Positions 27,189 through 35,630 of a DNA stretch of 64,000 bases are shown here, one piece after another. Under the pieces are notes generated by a model. It did no database searches. It was not told the DNA's origin and saw only the letters and a program-made list of their open reading frames with translations. The position numbers and the translations under genes are program-made. This DNA comes from Actinopolyspora saharensis (GTDB taxonomy: Bacteria > Actinomycetota > Actinomycetes > Mycobacteriales > Pseudonocardiaceae). The stretch is from NCBI RefSeq assembly GCF_900100925.1, contig NZ_FNKO01000001.1, positions 434,001 through 498,000 of the forward strand. The letters run 5' to 3'. Position 1 is the stretch's first letter. Each line of letters starts with the position of its first letter.

Positions 27189-28070
27189 TCAGCGGTCCAC
27201 GTCCCCGACCGTGGAAACCGCCGCCCCGGCGGGGGAAGCCGCCCGATCGTGCCGCTGTTCGGACCACTGCCCTCTGGTGCGCAGCAGCTCCCGCAACACG
27301 TCCGGACGATCAGTCAGCAAACCGTCCACCCCGAGGTCCAGCAGCTCCGCCATCTCCGCGGAGTCGTCCACCGTCCACACGTGCACTTCGGCGCCCCAGC
27401 GGTGCGCCAGCTCGACGAACCGGGGAGTGACCACGGGAAGACCGCTGTGCGTGCGGGGAACCTGGGCGGCCGCGCCACGCACCAGCACGGAGCGCGCGAG
27501 GGCGGTGACGGGGCGCGCTGCCGGGTGAGAGCCCGCCCACAGGCAGGCCACCGATTCGGGGCCCATCGAGGTCAACAATCCGAACTCCCCGTTGCGCCGC
27601 AGCATCCTGAGGCGTCTGTCGTCGAAACCGGCCAGGCAGACCCGGTGCCACGCGTTGTGCCTGCGGATCGTGCGCAGCGTCGGTACCACGGCCGAGTCGG
27701 CCTTGACGTCGACGTTGATCAATGCCTGCGGCAGCTCCTCGAGCAGCTGGTCCAGCGAGCACACCGGTTCCCGGCCTGCGATCAGCGCGGACCGGACCCG
27801 CGACCAGGGCTGCTGGCTTATGCTCCCCGCGCGGTCCGTGGTTCGCGCGAGGTCGGCGTCGTGGTGCACCACGGCGTGACCGTCCGCAGTGGAGTGGACA
27901 TCGGTTTCCAGGTACCGGTATCCCTCCGCGTGAGCGCGCCGGAAGGCGCTGAGGGAGTTCTCCATGCCGGCGAGGTCGTCGATGTGCCACCCCCGGTGGG
28001 CGAACGCGCGGGGGTGCGGACCGCGCAGGAAGGGGTGGTTCCGGGACAGCGGTGGGAAGGAGCCGAACAC
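27189..28070 (-). CDS. Glycerophosphodiester phosphodiesterase
   Basis: Hydrolyses glycerophosphodiesters from phospholipid turnover to glycerol-3-phosphate and an alcohol. The 293-aa protein has the GDPD catalytic signature at its N-terminus (FAHRGWHIDDLAGMENSLSAFRRA), the metal-binding ETDVHSTADGHAVVHHD, and NVDVKAD. Later TIM-barrel segments include VWTVDD. No signal peptide is seen, so it is cytoplasmic. I chose GTG 28070 because TTGGAGCG precedes it; longer reads add Arg-rich low-complexity sequence. A divergent gene starts 184 bases upstream. Confidence 0.9.
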   Translation of the reverse strand: MFGSFPPLSRNHPFLRGPHPRAFAHRGWHIDDLAGMENSLSAFRRAHAEGYRYLETDVHSTADGHAVVHHDADLARTTDRAGSISQQPWSRVRSALIAGREPVCSLDQLLEELPQALINVDVKADSAVVPTLRTIRRHNAWHRVCLAGFDDRRLRMLRRNGEFGLLTSMGPESVACLWAGSHPAARPVTALARSVLVRGAAAQVPRTHSGLPVVTPRFVELAHRWGAEVHVWTVDDSAEMAELLDLGVDGLLTDRPDVLRELLRTRGQWSEQRHDRAASPAGAAVSTVGDVDR

Positions 28071-28253
28071 CGCTCCAATGTCTCGCGGGGCGCGCGTGGC
28101 GTGGACGCCGGGGCCTGCGCGCCTTTCGCCCGCTCCTCGGGAGCGGGACCGGGCCGGCTGGCGGCCGCCTCGCGCGCGGAATCCGAACCACACGGGGATT
28201 TTTTCGGCGTGGCTGCCCGCAAATGAGCCTGTTTCGGACTAGCGTGGTGCAGC

Positions 28254-28616
28254 GTGGAGACAACGTCAGACCTCGAATCACTCGGCACCCGCGGCCGCAC
28301 ACCTCGGCACTGCTCGTGGTGTGGTCGTCGGATACCGGGAGCGGGCAGCGTCGGGCGCCCGCGGATGTACTGCGCGCAGTCCTGCAGGCAGCGGGCCTAC
28401 GAGCGTCGGGCCGCGGTTCAGCGCGGTGGACTTCCCGAGGACGCCGTCGTGCTGTCGGCGGAGGAACTGGACGATCTGCAGGATCGGCTCTTTCAACTCC
28501 GGTGCGCGGCCGAGGACATCGCCACCGCGGCACGGGAAGGGGCCCAACAGCACGAGGTGCACGGCTTGGCCCAACAGCTGCTCGACAGTGCGCGTGATCT
28601 GGAACGCATCCGTTGA
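28254..28616 (+). CDS. Small Cys-rich conserved protein, zinc-finger-like
   Basis: The 120-aa protein has an N-terminal CSWCGR...GRPRMYCAQSCRQRAYERR segment, a four-cysteine arrangement likely to bind zinc and perhaps nucleic acid. A helical, acidic C-terminal half (VLSAEELDDLQDRL...) is probably coiled. Similar proteins are common in actinobacteria without assigned function. The start is GTG 28254. Confidence 0.72.
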   Translation: METTSDLESLGTRGRTPRHCSWCGRRIPGAGSVGRPRMYCAQSCRQRAYERRAAVQRGGLPEDAVVLSAEELDDLQDRLFQLRCAAEDIATAAREGAQQHEVHGLAQQLLDSARDLERIR

Positions 28617-28737
28617 TCCCCTGGAAGATCGTGAACTCGCACTCGAATGGAGTATTGTTGTGATTCACGAGACAGGACAAGATATTACGCCGAATTTGCC
28701 CCCGAAAGAGTGATCGACGTGCTGCCTGCACGGGCAG

Positions 28738-29442
28738 GTGACGTTCGGTCACTCCAGGTCCGGCCAGAAAGTTACGAAGTTGCCTTCAAACTCAGCGGTT
28801 TACGGCCTGCGCCGCGCCGAGCTGCGTGCTCCCGATCCCGACGCGACCACCCACTTCTACCGGAAGTTGCTGGACTGGACGGTGCTGCGCTCCGAGGAGG
28901 GGCTCGACTGCTGGGTCGGCGAACGCAGGTGCGCCAGAGTTCGCCCCGACCAAACCGCGCAGCCCCCGCAGTGGCGCCTCGTCTTCGCCGGGGCCCCCGA
29001 GAACGGTGAACTCACCGGCCCGGAGGACACGTTCGCCAGCATGGTCAAGGGGCGTGCCCAGCACGGTCCCTGGGCGCCACGGCCCCGTCGCGGTGAGCCG
29101 TGCTGGATAGAGCTGCGCACGGCGCTGGCCGAATCGGCGGATCGATTCTGGAGCGAGTCACTGACCTGGTCGGTGCGCGAGCACTCCCCGAAGGCCACCT
29201 ACACGGTGCGGGACTCGGCGATCGCGGCGCGGACGACTCCCCGCGATTCCGACGGCAGCGTCGGGTGGTTGTGCTACTTCAACGTCGGAGAGCTCGACGG
29301 GGCCGCGGAACGGGTGAACGAGCTCGGCGGTTCGGTGCTGGAGCGCGGCCAACACGAGATGCTGGGGGAGACGCTGGTGATCGCCGACTTCGACGGGGTC
29401 GTCTCGGCGCTGGTCGCCGACCCCGGTCGTTGGGGCGGGTGA
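28738..29442 (+). CDS. Two-domain VOC/glyoxalase-like protein
   Basis: A 234-aa protein with two betaalphabetabetabeta repeats of the vicinal-oxygen-chelate fold. The first begins at GLRRAELRAPDPDATTHFYRKLLDW, and the second at EPCWIELRTALAESADRFW, with a C-terminal FDGVVSALVADP. Such proteins bind a metal and small substrates, or serve as resistance or dioxygenase folds. The start is uncertain: GTG 28738 or TTG 28780. The 120 bases before it are relatively AT-rich and probably contain its promoter. Confidence 0.78.
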   Translation: MTFGHSRSGQKVTKLPSNSAVYGLRRAELRAPDPDATTHFYRKLLDWTVLRSEEGLDCWVGERRCARVRPDQTAQPPQWRLVFAGAPENGELTGPEDTFASMVKGRAQHGPWAPRPRRGEPCWIELRTALAESADRFWSESLTWSVREHSPKATYTVRDSAIAARTTPRDSDGSVGWLCYFNVGELDGAAERVNELGGSVLERGQHEMLGETLVIADFDGVVSALVADPGRWGG

Positions 29443-29449
29443 GCCTCCC

Positions 29450-30460
29450 TCACTCGGGGGACTCGCGGGAGCTGAGCTCCCCCAGCACCCGATGGGTGCG
29501 GTTGGCCCGCACCGAAAGGCGCTGTTCGCGCGCGGTGACGTCGATGTAGGACTGGCTGGAATTGATCGAGGCGTGTCCGAGCAGCTTCGCTATCTCGGTC
29601 GCGTTGGCGCCGTCCTCGGCCAGCCGGGTGGCGAAGGTGTGCCGCAGCGCGTGCACCATCGCGCCGCGCCGGACGCGGTCGGAAATCCCGGCGGCACGCA
29701 GGGACTGCTGCACCAGGTACTGCAACCCGCCGCGCCGCAGCGCCTCGCCGCGGTGGTTGACGAACAGCGGCTCGGCCCCGGGGAGACGTCGTCCGAACCG
29801 TTGCCCCCTGGTCTCCAGGTAGTCGTCGAGCACCCTCTCGAGGGATTCGTCCACCGGTATCGACCTGTTGGTGCCCCCCTTGCCGCGCACGTGCAGCCGG
29901 CGTTCACCGCGCCGTCCGGCCAGGTCGGACACGGTCAGGTCGAGCAGCTCGGCCGAGCGCAGCCCCGTGCACAGCAGTGTGGCCAGCACGGCCAGATCCC
30001 GCTCCGGCCACGGGTCGCGGGCCTTGCGCGCGCCCTGGGCGATCAACCGCAGCAGCCGTTCCGGGGTCTCCTCGCCGTCCAGCGGTTTCGGGGTGGTGTC
30101 CTGGGTGCGCGGTTTGGGGACCACCGGCATCGGATTGCCCGAGGTGGCCCCCTCGATCACGAGGAAGCGGAAGAATCCGTTCCAGCTCGACCAGGCCCGG
30201 GTGACCGAGGAGGCCGAACGGGTGGCGGCGTGGCGGGCGAAGGCCGAGCGCAGTGACTGCGCCGTGATCGCGGACAGCGGCAGTTCGGCAGGGTCGTGCC
30301 CGGTGACCTCGGCCAGCTCGCCCGCGATCGAATCCAGGTCGCGACGGTAGGAGCGCAGCGAGTTCTCGGCCAGTTTCCTGGCCTGCAGGTGCTCCAGATA
30401 GGTCGCTGTCCAGTGCGGCAGCGTCCGCTCGTCCTCGGCGGTTTCGGTGTCCGCGCGCAT
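29450..30460 (-). CDS. XerC/XerD-like tyrosine recombinase
   Basis: A 336-aa site-specific recombinase. The N-terminal SAM-like core-binding domain (LPHWTATYLEHLQARKLAENSLRSY) precedes the catalytic domain. Catalytic residues seen are Arg in TGLRSAELLDL, Lys in GKGGTNRS, HALRH, LGHASI and the nucleophilic Tyr in SQSYIDV. I chose ATG 30460, with GGGAGGTGG before it. It lies 1.6 kb from tRNA-Leu. Its place among conserved genes suggests a housekeeping or domesticated recombinase, but a role at the tRNA junction cannot be excluded. Confidence 0.88.
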   Translation of the reverse strand: MRADTETAEDERTLPHWTATYLEHLQARKLAENSLRSYRRDLDSIAGELAEVTGHDPAELPLSAITAQSLRSAFARHAATRSASSVTRAWSSWNGFFRFLVIEGATSGNPMPVVPKPRTQDTTPKPLDGEETPERLLRLIAQGARKARDPWPERDLAVLATLLCTGLRSAELLDLTVSDLAGRRGERRLHVRGKGGTNRSIPVDESLERVLDDYLETRGQRFGRRLPGAEPLFVNHRGEALRRGGLQYLVQQSLRAAGISDRVRRGAMVHALRHTFATRLAEDGANATEIAKLLGHASINSSQSYIDVTAREQRLSVRANRTHRVLGELSSRESPE

Positions 30461-30532
30461 CCGGGACCACCTCCCAGGAGTAGGGGACTCGTTCCCCGAG
30501 TCGATCACACGTGGGGCGATGCTGCCGGAAAC

Positions 30533-30564
30533 GGCACGGCGCCACGGGGGAGCGGCGCCGTGCC
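30533..30564 (-). terminator. Terminator hairpin of the M20 peptidase gene
   Basis: Eleven-base arms GGCACGGCGCC (30533-30543) and GGCGCCGTGCC (30554-30564) with a 10-base loop lie 20 bases beyond the stop of the minus-strand peptidase gene. Confidence 0.65.
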
Positions 30565-30583
30565 ACCGGTCGGTACCGCCGGT

Positions 30584-31945
30584 TCAGGCCGTGCGGAGGA
30601 AGTGGTCCAGCACCCTGGTGCCGAAGCGCAGACCGTCCAACGGCACCCGCTCGTCCACGCCGTGGAACAGCGCGGAGAAGTCCAATTCGGGGGGAAGGCG
30701 CAGCGGGGCGAACCCGAAGCAGTTCATTCCCAGCCTGCTGAACGACTTGGCGTCGGTGCCGCCGGACATCATGTACGGCAGGGTGTGGGCAGCCGGATCC
30801 TGGGTGAGCAGCGAGTTGCTCATCGATTCGACCAGTTGTCCCTCGAAACGGGTTTCCACCGGGGGCAGGCCGACCCACTCGCGTTCCACGTCCGGGCCGA
30901 GGACCTCGGCGAGCTCCCGGTCGAAGGCCTCCTCGCGGCCGGGCAGGACGCGGCAGTCCACCGAGGCCTCGGCGACCGAGGGGATGACGTTGGCCTTGTA
31001 CCCCGCGTTGAACATCGTGGGGTTGGCGATGTCGCGCACGGTGGCGCCGATGATGCGGGAGAGGTTGCCGAGTTTGGCGATCGACCCGTCGAGATCATCG
31101 ACGGGGAATTCCCAGCCGGTCAGTTCGGTCACTCCGTCGAGGAACTCCCGCACGCTGTCGTTGATCACGATGGGGAAGCGGTGCTTGCCGAGCCGGGCCA
31201 CGGCCTCGGCGAGCTGGGTGACCGCGTTGTCCTCGTGCACCATCGAACCGTGCCCGGCGCGGGCGCGGACCCGCAGCTTGAGCCAGCGGATCCCCTTCTC
31301 GGCGGTCTGGATCAGGTAGGCACGCACGTCGTCGCCGAGGGTGACCGAGTAGCCGCCGACCTCGCTGATGGCCTCGGTGCACCCCTCGAACAGCTCGGGG
31401 CGGTGGTCGACCAGCCACTGGGCTCCCTGCAGGCCTCCGGCCTCCTCGTCGGCGAGGAAGGCGAACACCAGGTCGCGCTGCGGGGTGATGCCGTCGCGCT
31501 TGAGCCGGCGTGCGGTGGCCAGGCTCATGGCGACCATGTCCTTCATGTCCACCGCGCCGCGGCCCCAGAGGTAGTCGTCCTGGACCGCCCCGGAGAAGGG
31601 GTGCACGGACCACTCGGCGGGGTCGGCCGGGACCACGTCGAGGTGGCCGTGCACCAGCAGTCCGCCGCGTTGCTGGTCGGCTCCGGGGATCCGGGCGATC
31701 ACGTTCCCGCGTCCGGGGGTGTCGCCGGACTCCACGTAGGTGGTCTCGAAGCCTGCCTCGCCCAGTTTCTCGGCCACGTACTCGGCAGCGGGACGTTCCG
31801 GACGCAGCGTGGCCGGGTCACCGGTGTTGGTCGTGTCGAAGCGGATCAGTTCGCCGGCGAGATCGACGACCTCGTCCTCGGCGCGTCGCAGGCCCGGGTC
31901 GGTGCTCCCCGAGTCGTCTTTTTCGGGATCAACATGTGCGCTCAC
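30584..31945 (-). CDS. M20 family metallopeptidase
   Basis: A 453-aa di-zinc exopeptidase of the M20 group (ArgE/DapE/CPG2-like), which releases amino acids from small peptides or N-acyl amino acids. Metal ligands are seen as LLVHGHLDVVPAD (His, Asp), GRGAVDMKDM (Asp), FLADEEAGG (catalytic Glu pair) and a His near the C-terminus (FHGVDERVPLD). The dimerisation domain lies about 215-330. GTG 31945 starts SAHVDPEKD. The preferred substrate is unknown. Confidence 0.88.
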   Translation of the reverse strand: MSAHVDPEKDDSGSTDPGLRRAEDEVVDLAGELIRFDTTNTGDPATLRPERPAAEYVAEKLGEAGFETTYVESGDTPGRGNVIARIPGADQQRGGLLVHGHLDVVPADPAEWSVHPFSGAVQDDYLWGRGAVDMKDMVAMSLATARRLKRDGITPQRDLVFAFLADEEAGGLQGAQWLVDHRPELFEGCTEAISEVGGYSVTLGDDVRAYLIQTAEKGIRWLKLRVRARAGHGSMVHEDNAVTQLAEAVARLGKHRFPIVINDSVREFLDGVTELTGWEFPVDDLDGSIAKLGNLSRIIGATVRDIANPTMFNAGYKANVIPSVAEASVDCRVLPGREEAFDRELAEVLGPDVEREWVGLPPVETRFEGQLVESMSNSLLTQDPAAHTLPYMMSGGTDAKSFSRLGMNCFGFAPLRLPPELDFSALFHGVDERVPLDGLRFGTRVLDHFLRTA

Positions 31946-32063
31946 CTGGTCTTTCTATCATCTTTACGGTCAAGCAGGGGGGGTGTTCAAGGGGGCTCGG
32001 ACCGATCAGTTATTGTGGTGTCACAACGCAATGAGGGGCGGAAACGAGCGCCCCGGGGTGCAC

Positions 32064-32150
32064 GTCGGAGTGGCGGAAACGGTAGACGCGCTAGCTTGAG
32101 GTGCTAGTGACCTATTAGTGGTCGTGGGGGTTCAAGTCCCCCCTCCGACA
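32064..32150 (+). tRNA. tRNA-Leu (anticodon GAG)
   Basis: The 7-bp acceptor stem GTCGGAG/CTCCGAC encloses a D-arm. The anticodon stem CTAGC/GCTAG has loop TTGAGGT (anticodon GAG), followed by a long class II variable arm and the T-arm GGGGGTTCAAGTCCCCC. The discriminator is A at 32150. The following bases are CCC, so the CCA end is not encoded. It marks the border between conserved and accessory DNA. Confidence 0.95.
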
Positions 32151-32480
32151 CCCTGTCCGGGGAAATTTCCCCGATGCGCAAGGTTCGTAGTTCTTTTGGT
32201 GCGGCATCGTGTGTGCCGCTACTTTTCGTGTGTTGACTCCCCTGGCGCTGCGCGCGTGCGGCGTGTGTCTGGCTGTGGCCGCCGGGGTGGTGGTCGGCGT
32301 GGCTGAGGCGGACTCGGTGGTGCGCGCGTGATCCTCGTCCAGCAGGTGCCGCATCGTGGTGGCTTCGTCGCCGTGCTCGGGTGGCTGGGCTTCGGGAAAG
32401 ACCACGGCCTGCCACTGGGTGAGAAGTGTTCCGAGGAGCGTGGTTTTGCCCGCGCCGGGCATCCCGTCGAGGATCAGCAC
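32115..32480 (-). pseudogene. P-loop kinase fragment truncated at tRNA-Leu
   Basis: GTG 32480 begins VLILDGMPGAGKTTLLGTLL, a clear Walker A near the N-terminus of a small kinase-like ATPase. It overlaps the 3' end of the phosphotransferase gene, so the pair was once coupled. After about 60 residues the sequence becomes low-complexity. The last codons and stop fall inside the antisense of tRNA-Leu, ending GDLNPHDH, the usual antisense read of such tRNAs. The 3' part of the gene is therefore missing. This fits a recombination junction at the tRNA. Confidence 0.6.
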
Positions 32481-32481
32481 G

Positions 32482-33384
32482 TCACAGCACCTCCCCGCCG
32501 TGCAGGCTCGCCAGCAGCCACGGGGCCAGGGCGGTGACCTGCTCGGCCAGCTCGGGATCCAGCTCGATCGCCCATTGCAGGATCCACCGGGCGCGCAACA
32601 CCAGGTGATAGGCGAGGTGATCACCGCTGACCGGGATGATGGTGGGGTTCCATCGGCGGCGTTCGGCGTCGTAGGCCGCCAGCAACACACGCCGATCACG
32701 TGCGCCGAGCAGGCTCTCGTGCAGCACCAGCGCGCCGAGGTCGTCGTAGCAGCAGCCGATCCCGGAGCCCTCGACGTCGATCACCCCGGGTGCTTGGTCG
32801 TCGGCCAGCAGGATGTTGCGGCTGGAGCAGTCTCCGTGCACGAATCCGCGCACGCAGTGCTGCTCGGATTCGGCCGCGGCCTCGGCCAGCGCGGCGTCGA
32901 GTCCTCGTGCGGCCTGGTGGGCGGGGCTGGTGCCCTCGGGCAGCTCGCGCAGCCGTCGGCGGTGGTCGGGCATCTCCGCCAGGAACTCGCCCGGCAGGCT
33001 GTGCAGCCGGGCGGCGACCTGACCGAGGATCGCCGTGGTGCTGGGCTCGTGCTGTGAAGGCTGGGTGCCGCTCACTCGAGTGGCGGCCAGCCAGGACAGA
33101 TGGCCAGCCCGTTCGTCGTGGGCGAGTACCTCGGGCACGCGCAGGTCCGTCGCGTGCGCGGCCGCGCGCAGCCCGGCAGCCTCGCGGTGGCAGCGTTCCT
33201 GCCACCGGTGGGTGTAGACCTTCAGCACCGCCTGCTCGGCCAGATGCACCGCGGAGCGTCCGCCGTAGCCGACCAGGGCCTGCGAGGCGAACGTGGTGCC
33301 CACCGCCGCGGCGGCAGCCAGGCGGGCGCAGTCGAGGTCCTCGGCCAGCTCGGCGAGCTGGCCCTCGCCGGTGGTGTCGTCCAT
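32482..33384 (-). CDS. APH-type phosphotransferase
   Basis: A 300-aa protein kinase-like phosphotransferase of the aminoglycoside/choline kinase group. The lysine of the N-lobe is in AVLKVYTH, the Brenner motif with catalytic Asp is FVHGDCSSRNILL, and the metal-binding Asp is in GVIDVEGSGIG. I chose ATG 33384 with AGGGA upstream. A broken P-loop kinase gene follows in the same direction. Antibiotic resistance is not implied; many such proteins phosphorylate metabolites or small peptides. CRISPR array 1 begins 70 bases upstream. Confidence 0.8.
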   Translation of the reverse strand: MDDTTGEGQLAELAEDLDCARLAAAAAVGTTFASQALVGYGGRSAVHLAEQAVLKVYTHRWQERCHREAAGLRAAAHATDLRVPEVLAHDERAGHLSWLAATRVSGTQPSQHEPSTTAILGQVAARLHSLPGEFLAEMPDHRRRLRELPEGTSPAHQAARGLDAALAEAAAESEQHCVRGFVHGDCSSRNILLADDQAPGVIDVEGSGIGCCYDDLGALVLHESLLGARDRRVLLAAYDAERRRWNPTIIPVSGDHLAYHLVLRARWILQWAIELDPELAEQVTALAPWLLASLHGGEVL

Positions 33385-33455
33385 GCCGTGTCCCTGTTTG
33401 CAGGTGCTCGTCGCGACTGCGCCATTCCCGCAGCCAGTACGACAGTTCACTGGCC

Positions 33456-33727
33456 AAGGCGAGATCGCCTGCGCGGGGAAACCGTATCTAAATCCAACAG
33501 ACTGGCTCGTATCCAGGGCTCACCTCCGCTTGCGCGGGGAAACCCCCTGAGTGCTGCCCCCTTACGTGGGGCATGAGGGCTCACCCCCGCTTGCGCGGGG
33601 AAACCTCGAGTCGGACGACAACCGGAGCGCCGTCGGCCGGCTCACCCCCGCTTGCGCGGGGAAACCTCACCTGGACCAGCTACAACGTCGGCCACGGGCG
33701 GCTCACCCCCGCTTGCGCGGGGAAACC
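33456..33727 (-). CRISPR. CRISPR array 1 (type I-E-like), 5 repeats
   Basis: Repeats of 28 bases (plus-strand read GGCTCACCCCCGC, then TTGCGCGGGGAAACC) begin at 33456, 33517, 33578, 33639 and 33700, with four 33-base spacers. The first is badly degenerate in its left half and the second has one change. The reverse complement matches the E. coli-like type I-E repeat, so transcription runs on the minus strand. The leader lies at the right end and the degenerate repeat is the old, leader-distal end. No cas gene is present in the window. Confidence 0.93.
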
Positions 33728-33758
33728 CCTTTTTGTGCTGGGAAAATCAGAGTGGTTT

Positions 33759-33890
33759 ACCGTTTTGTGATCTTGTGGGGTGCTTGCGTGTCGTGACGTC
33801 GGAAGCTGCGGGGAGGGGCATCGATGATCAGTCTGCCACCGATGGCGTGGTTGATGTAGCCAAGCATGGTCGTGCTGGTCTCGTAGCAGC
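33759..33890 (-). pseudogene. IS5-like transposase C-terminal relic in the leader module (copy 1)
   Basis: On the minus strand the frame reads TRCYETSTTMLGYINHAIGG and ends ITKR-stop about 30 bases before the last repeat. The YETS...A...RLI pattern resembles the C-terminal tail of IS5-family transposases. In the copies at arrays 2 and 3 a 2-base difference breaks the frame after TTM, so copy 1 looks closest to the source. The N-terminal part is absent. Confidence 0.45.
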
Positions 33891-33947
33891 GTGTGAGCAC
33901 TGGCTGCTACGCGGATCTCGTGGCCGGGTGGATCGGGAACACTGCAC

Positions 33948-34088
33948 CACTACCGTGCCGTGATCATCAGATACGACAAGCTCGCCGTCGGATATGACAG
34001 CCCTGCGACCATCGTTGCCATCAACGACTGGCTCCTACTTCGAAAACAGATCCCAGTGGTCGGCAGGGCTCAATCACAGTTCGTGTGA
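33948..34088 (+). pseudogene. Second transposase-tail relic in the leader module (copy 1)
   Basis: The plus strand reads HYRAVIIRYDKLAVGYDSPA, then TIVAINDWL, and ends at TGA 34086-34088. The RYDKLAV...TIVAINxWL pattern is typical of the C-terminus of IS5-type transposases of actinobacteria. The same tail occurs at about 44604-44681 and 62643-62732 in the other copies (HHRAVVVRYDRLAV, TIVAINEWL in copy 3). No N-terminal domain, catalytic DDE residues or terminal inverted repeats are visible. Confidence 0.55.
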
Positions 34089-34319
34089 AGTAGCCAGCCA
34101 GCCGCTTCGGTTTCCTTCGGTGCTTTTCGGTATCGGCGGGATGTGGCGTTTACGTGTGGGGGCCTCCCCGATATTGGAAGTTCTCTTCTCTGATCACTTC
34201 TGATATTGGTAGATATCGGAGATGGTCGCCCTGTCGCGCTTTGGGAGTACGCTCGGGCGAGCAGTCCGGGTATCAGGTGCTCTCTCCGGCACAGGCCAGT
34301 GCGCTATTTTTCTGCTTGC

Positions 34320-34796
34320 TTACTCGGTGGGTGGGAGAAGTGGTTTTCCGTCCCAATGCTGGAAGATGAGGTTGGTATGCACGAGGGCGACTTCTTCGCG
34401 GGCGGTGAGTTCGTCGAGGACGAGCCGTTGCAGGGCGCGCGCGTTCTCCGCGGCTACGTGCAGGAGGAAGTCGTCGGGGCCGGTGAGGTGGTAGAGCTCG
34501 CGTGTTTCCGGCTGGGTCAGCACGTGCTCGACGAAGGGATCGACCAGCGGACGTCGATGCGGCTGTACGCGGATGTAGAGCAGAGCCTGTAGCGGCCTGC
34601 CCAGTTTTTCTGGGTCGACTTTGACGCCGTAGCCGAGGATGACTCCGGTCTCGCGGAGTCTGTTGACCCGATCCAGGCAGGTGGAGGCGGCGATGTCGAC
34701 CGTGGCGGCCAGTTCCTTGTTGGATATCCGGGCGTTGTTCTGCAACGCTGCGAGGATCTGCAGATCAACCGGATCCAGTTTGATTGATTGAGCCAT
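34320..34796 (-). CDS. Lrp/AsnC-family regulator of the LysE exporter
   Basis: A 158-aa feast/famine regulator. The N-terminal HTH reads LDPVDLQILAALQNNARISN with recognition helix ASTCLDRVNRL, and the RAM domain contains LYHLTGPDDFLLHV. It is divergent from a LysE-type exporter gene; the 100-base gap is AT-richer and should hold both promoters and the operator. In such pairs the regulator activates export when its amino-acid ligand accumulates. Confidence 0.9.
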   Translation of the reverse strand: MAQSIKLDPVDLQILAALQNNARISNKELAATVDIAASTCLDRVNRLRETGVILGYGVKVDPEKLGRPLQALLYIRVQPHRRPLVDPFVEHVLTQPETRELYHLTGPDDFLLHVAAENARALQRLVLDELTAREEVALVHTNLIFQHWDGKPLLPPTE

Positions 34797-34897
34797 TAGC
34801 CGAATTTTACACGGGTACGCTGTTCATTTGCCGTGTCTTTGGCGAGACTGTGTCGTGCCGTTTGGAGATGTCTGCTTCCGTACCGCTTGGGACATTC

Positions 34898-35521
34898 ATG
34901 ATCGCGCACTTGCCCGTCTTCGTGGCGACCACCTTCGTGATGCTGGTGGTTCCTGGGCCGGACTTTGTCGTGGTCACGCGCAACGCCGTCACCGGCGACC
35001 GACGTCAGGGCTACTTCACTGCTGTGGGGATCTGCGGGGGGTTGGCGTTTCTGACGCTGGTGACGGCCAGCGGGCTTGCGGCGGTCGTGGCTGCCAACGC
35101 CATGATGCTCCTTGGCTTACGTGTTCTGGGGGGTGGTTACCTGGTGTTGCTGGGTGGGATGCTGCTGGTCTCGGCGTGGCGTCGGCACCAGCATCCGGAA
35201 TCGGATGTGAACTCGCCGTACAACACTCGATCCCCGATGGTGCAGGGCTTTCTCAACAACGTACTCAACCCGAAGGCCCTCGTCTTCTACCTCACGTTCA
35301 TGCCGCAGTTCCTGATCTCGGGTACGCCGGTGTTCGTCCAGACGCTGTTCATGGGCGTTGTGGTCGTGGCGTGTGCGGCAATTTGGTGGACGCTGTATGT
35401 CATGGCGATCGGCTTCTTGAGCGCGGTGCTGACACGCACTTCGGTGCGCTCAGCGATCGATGCTGGGGCCGGAGTCGCCCTCGGCGGTTTGGGGATCGTG
35501 GTCCTGGTCGGTGGGCTATGA
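34898..35521 (+). CDS. LysE/RhtB-family amino acid exporter
   Basis: A 207-aa membrane protein with about six helices. The N-terminal FVMLVVPGPDFVVVTRNAVTGDRRQGYFTA is the family signature, and NPKALVFYLTFMPQF is the second conserved segment. I chose ATG 34898 with TTGGGA at six bases; an upstream ATG 34868 is possible. It exports amino acids or homoserine-like compounds. Divergent Lrp-type control is likely. It lies next to the radical SAM/SAM-hydrolase cassette, so a modified amino acid might be the cargo, which is speculative. Confidence 0.9.
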   Translation: MIAHLPVFVATTFVMLVVPGPDFVVVTRNAVTGDRRQGYFTAVGICGGLAFLTLVTASGLAAVVAANAMMLLGLRVLGGGYLVLLGGMLLVSAWRRHQHPESDVNSPYNTRSPMVQGFLNNVLNPKALVFYLTFMPQFLISGTPVFVQTLFMGVVVVACAAIWWTLYVMAIGFLSAVLTRTSVRSAIDAGAGVALGGLGIVVLVGGL

Positions 35522-35630
35522 ATCGCCGCGTTTCTCCATCTCAGCACGGTGTGCACGCCGATAACCAGGTGGAGGCCGGTCCGTCCTGCGGAGACGGCTC
35601 CGGCCTCGAAGCTGGCTTTGGTGGGTTGTG

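Larger units (their letters stand above)
33728..34136. repeat. CRISPR leader module, copy 1
   Basis: About 410 bases right of array 1 recur at arrays 2 and 3. The array-proximal 50 bases (CTTTTTGTGCTGGGAAAATC, then a GTTTTGTGATCTTGTGGGG block) are nearly identical in all three and should contain the leader and promoter for minus-strand pre-crRNA. Further out the module contains two short coding relics listed separately. Copy 1 and copy 3 share homology out to the end; copy 2 loses it after about 300 bases. Confidence 0.85.

Noticed and set aside
30296..32107. 603-codon plus-strand frame opposite the M20 peptidase
   Set aside because: Shadow frame. The minus strand encodes a full M20 enzyme with metal-binding motifs.
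32104..32415. Minus-strand frame ending SEGGLEPPRPLIGH
   Set aside because: This ending is the usual false translation antisense to tRNA-Leu, not a gene.
33651..33963. Frames running from array 1 into the leader module
   Set aside because: They begin inside CRISPR repeats and have no independent coding signals.
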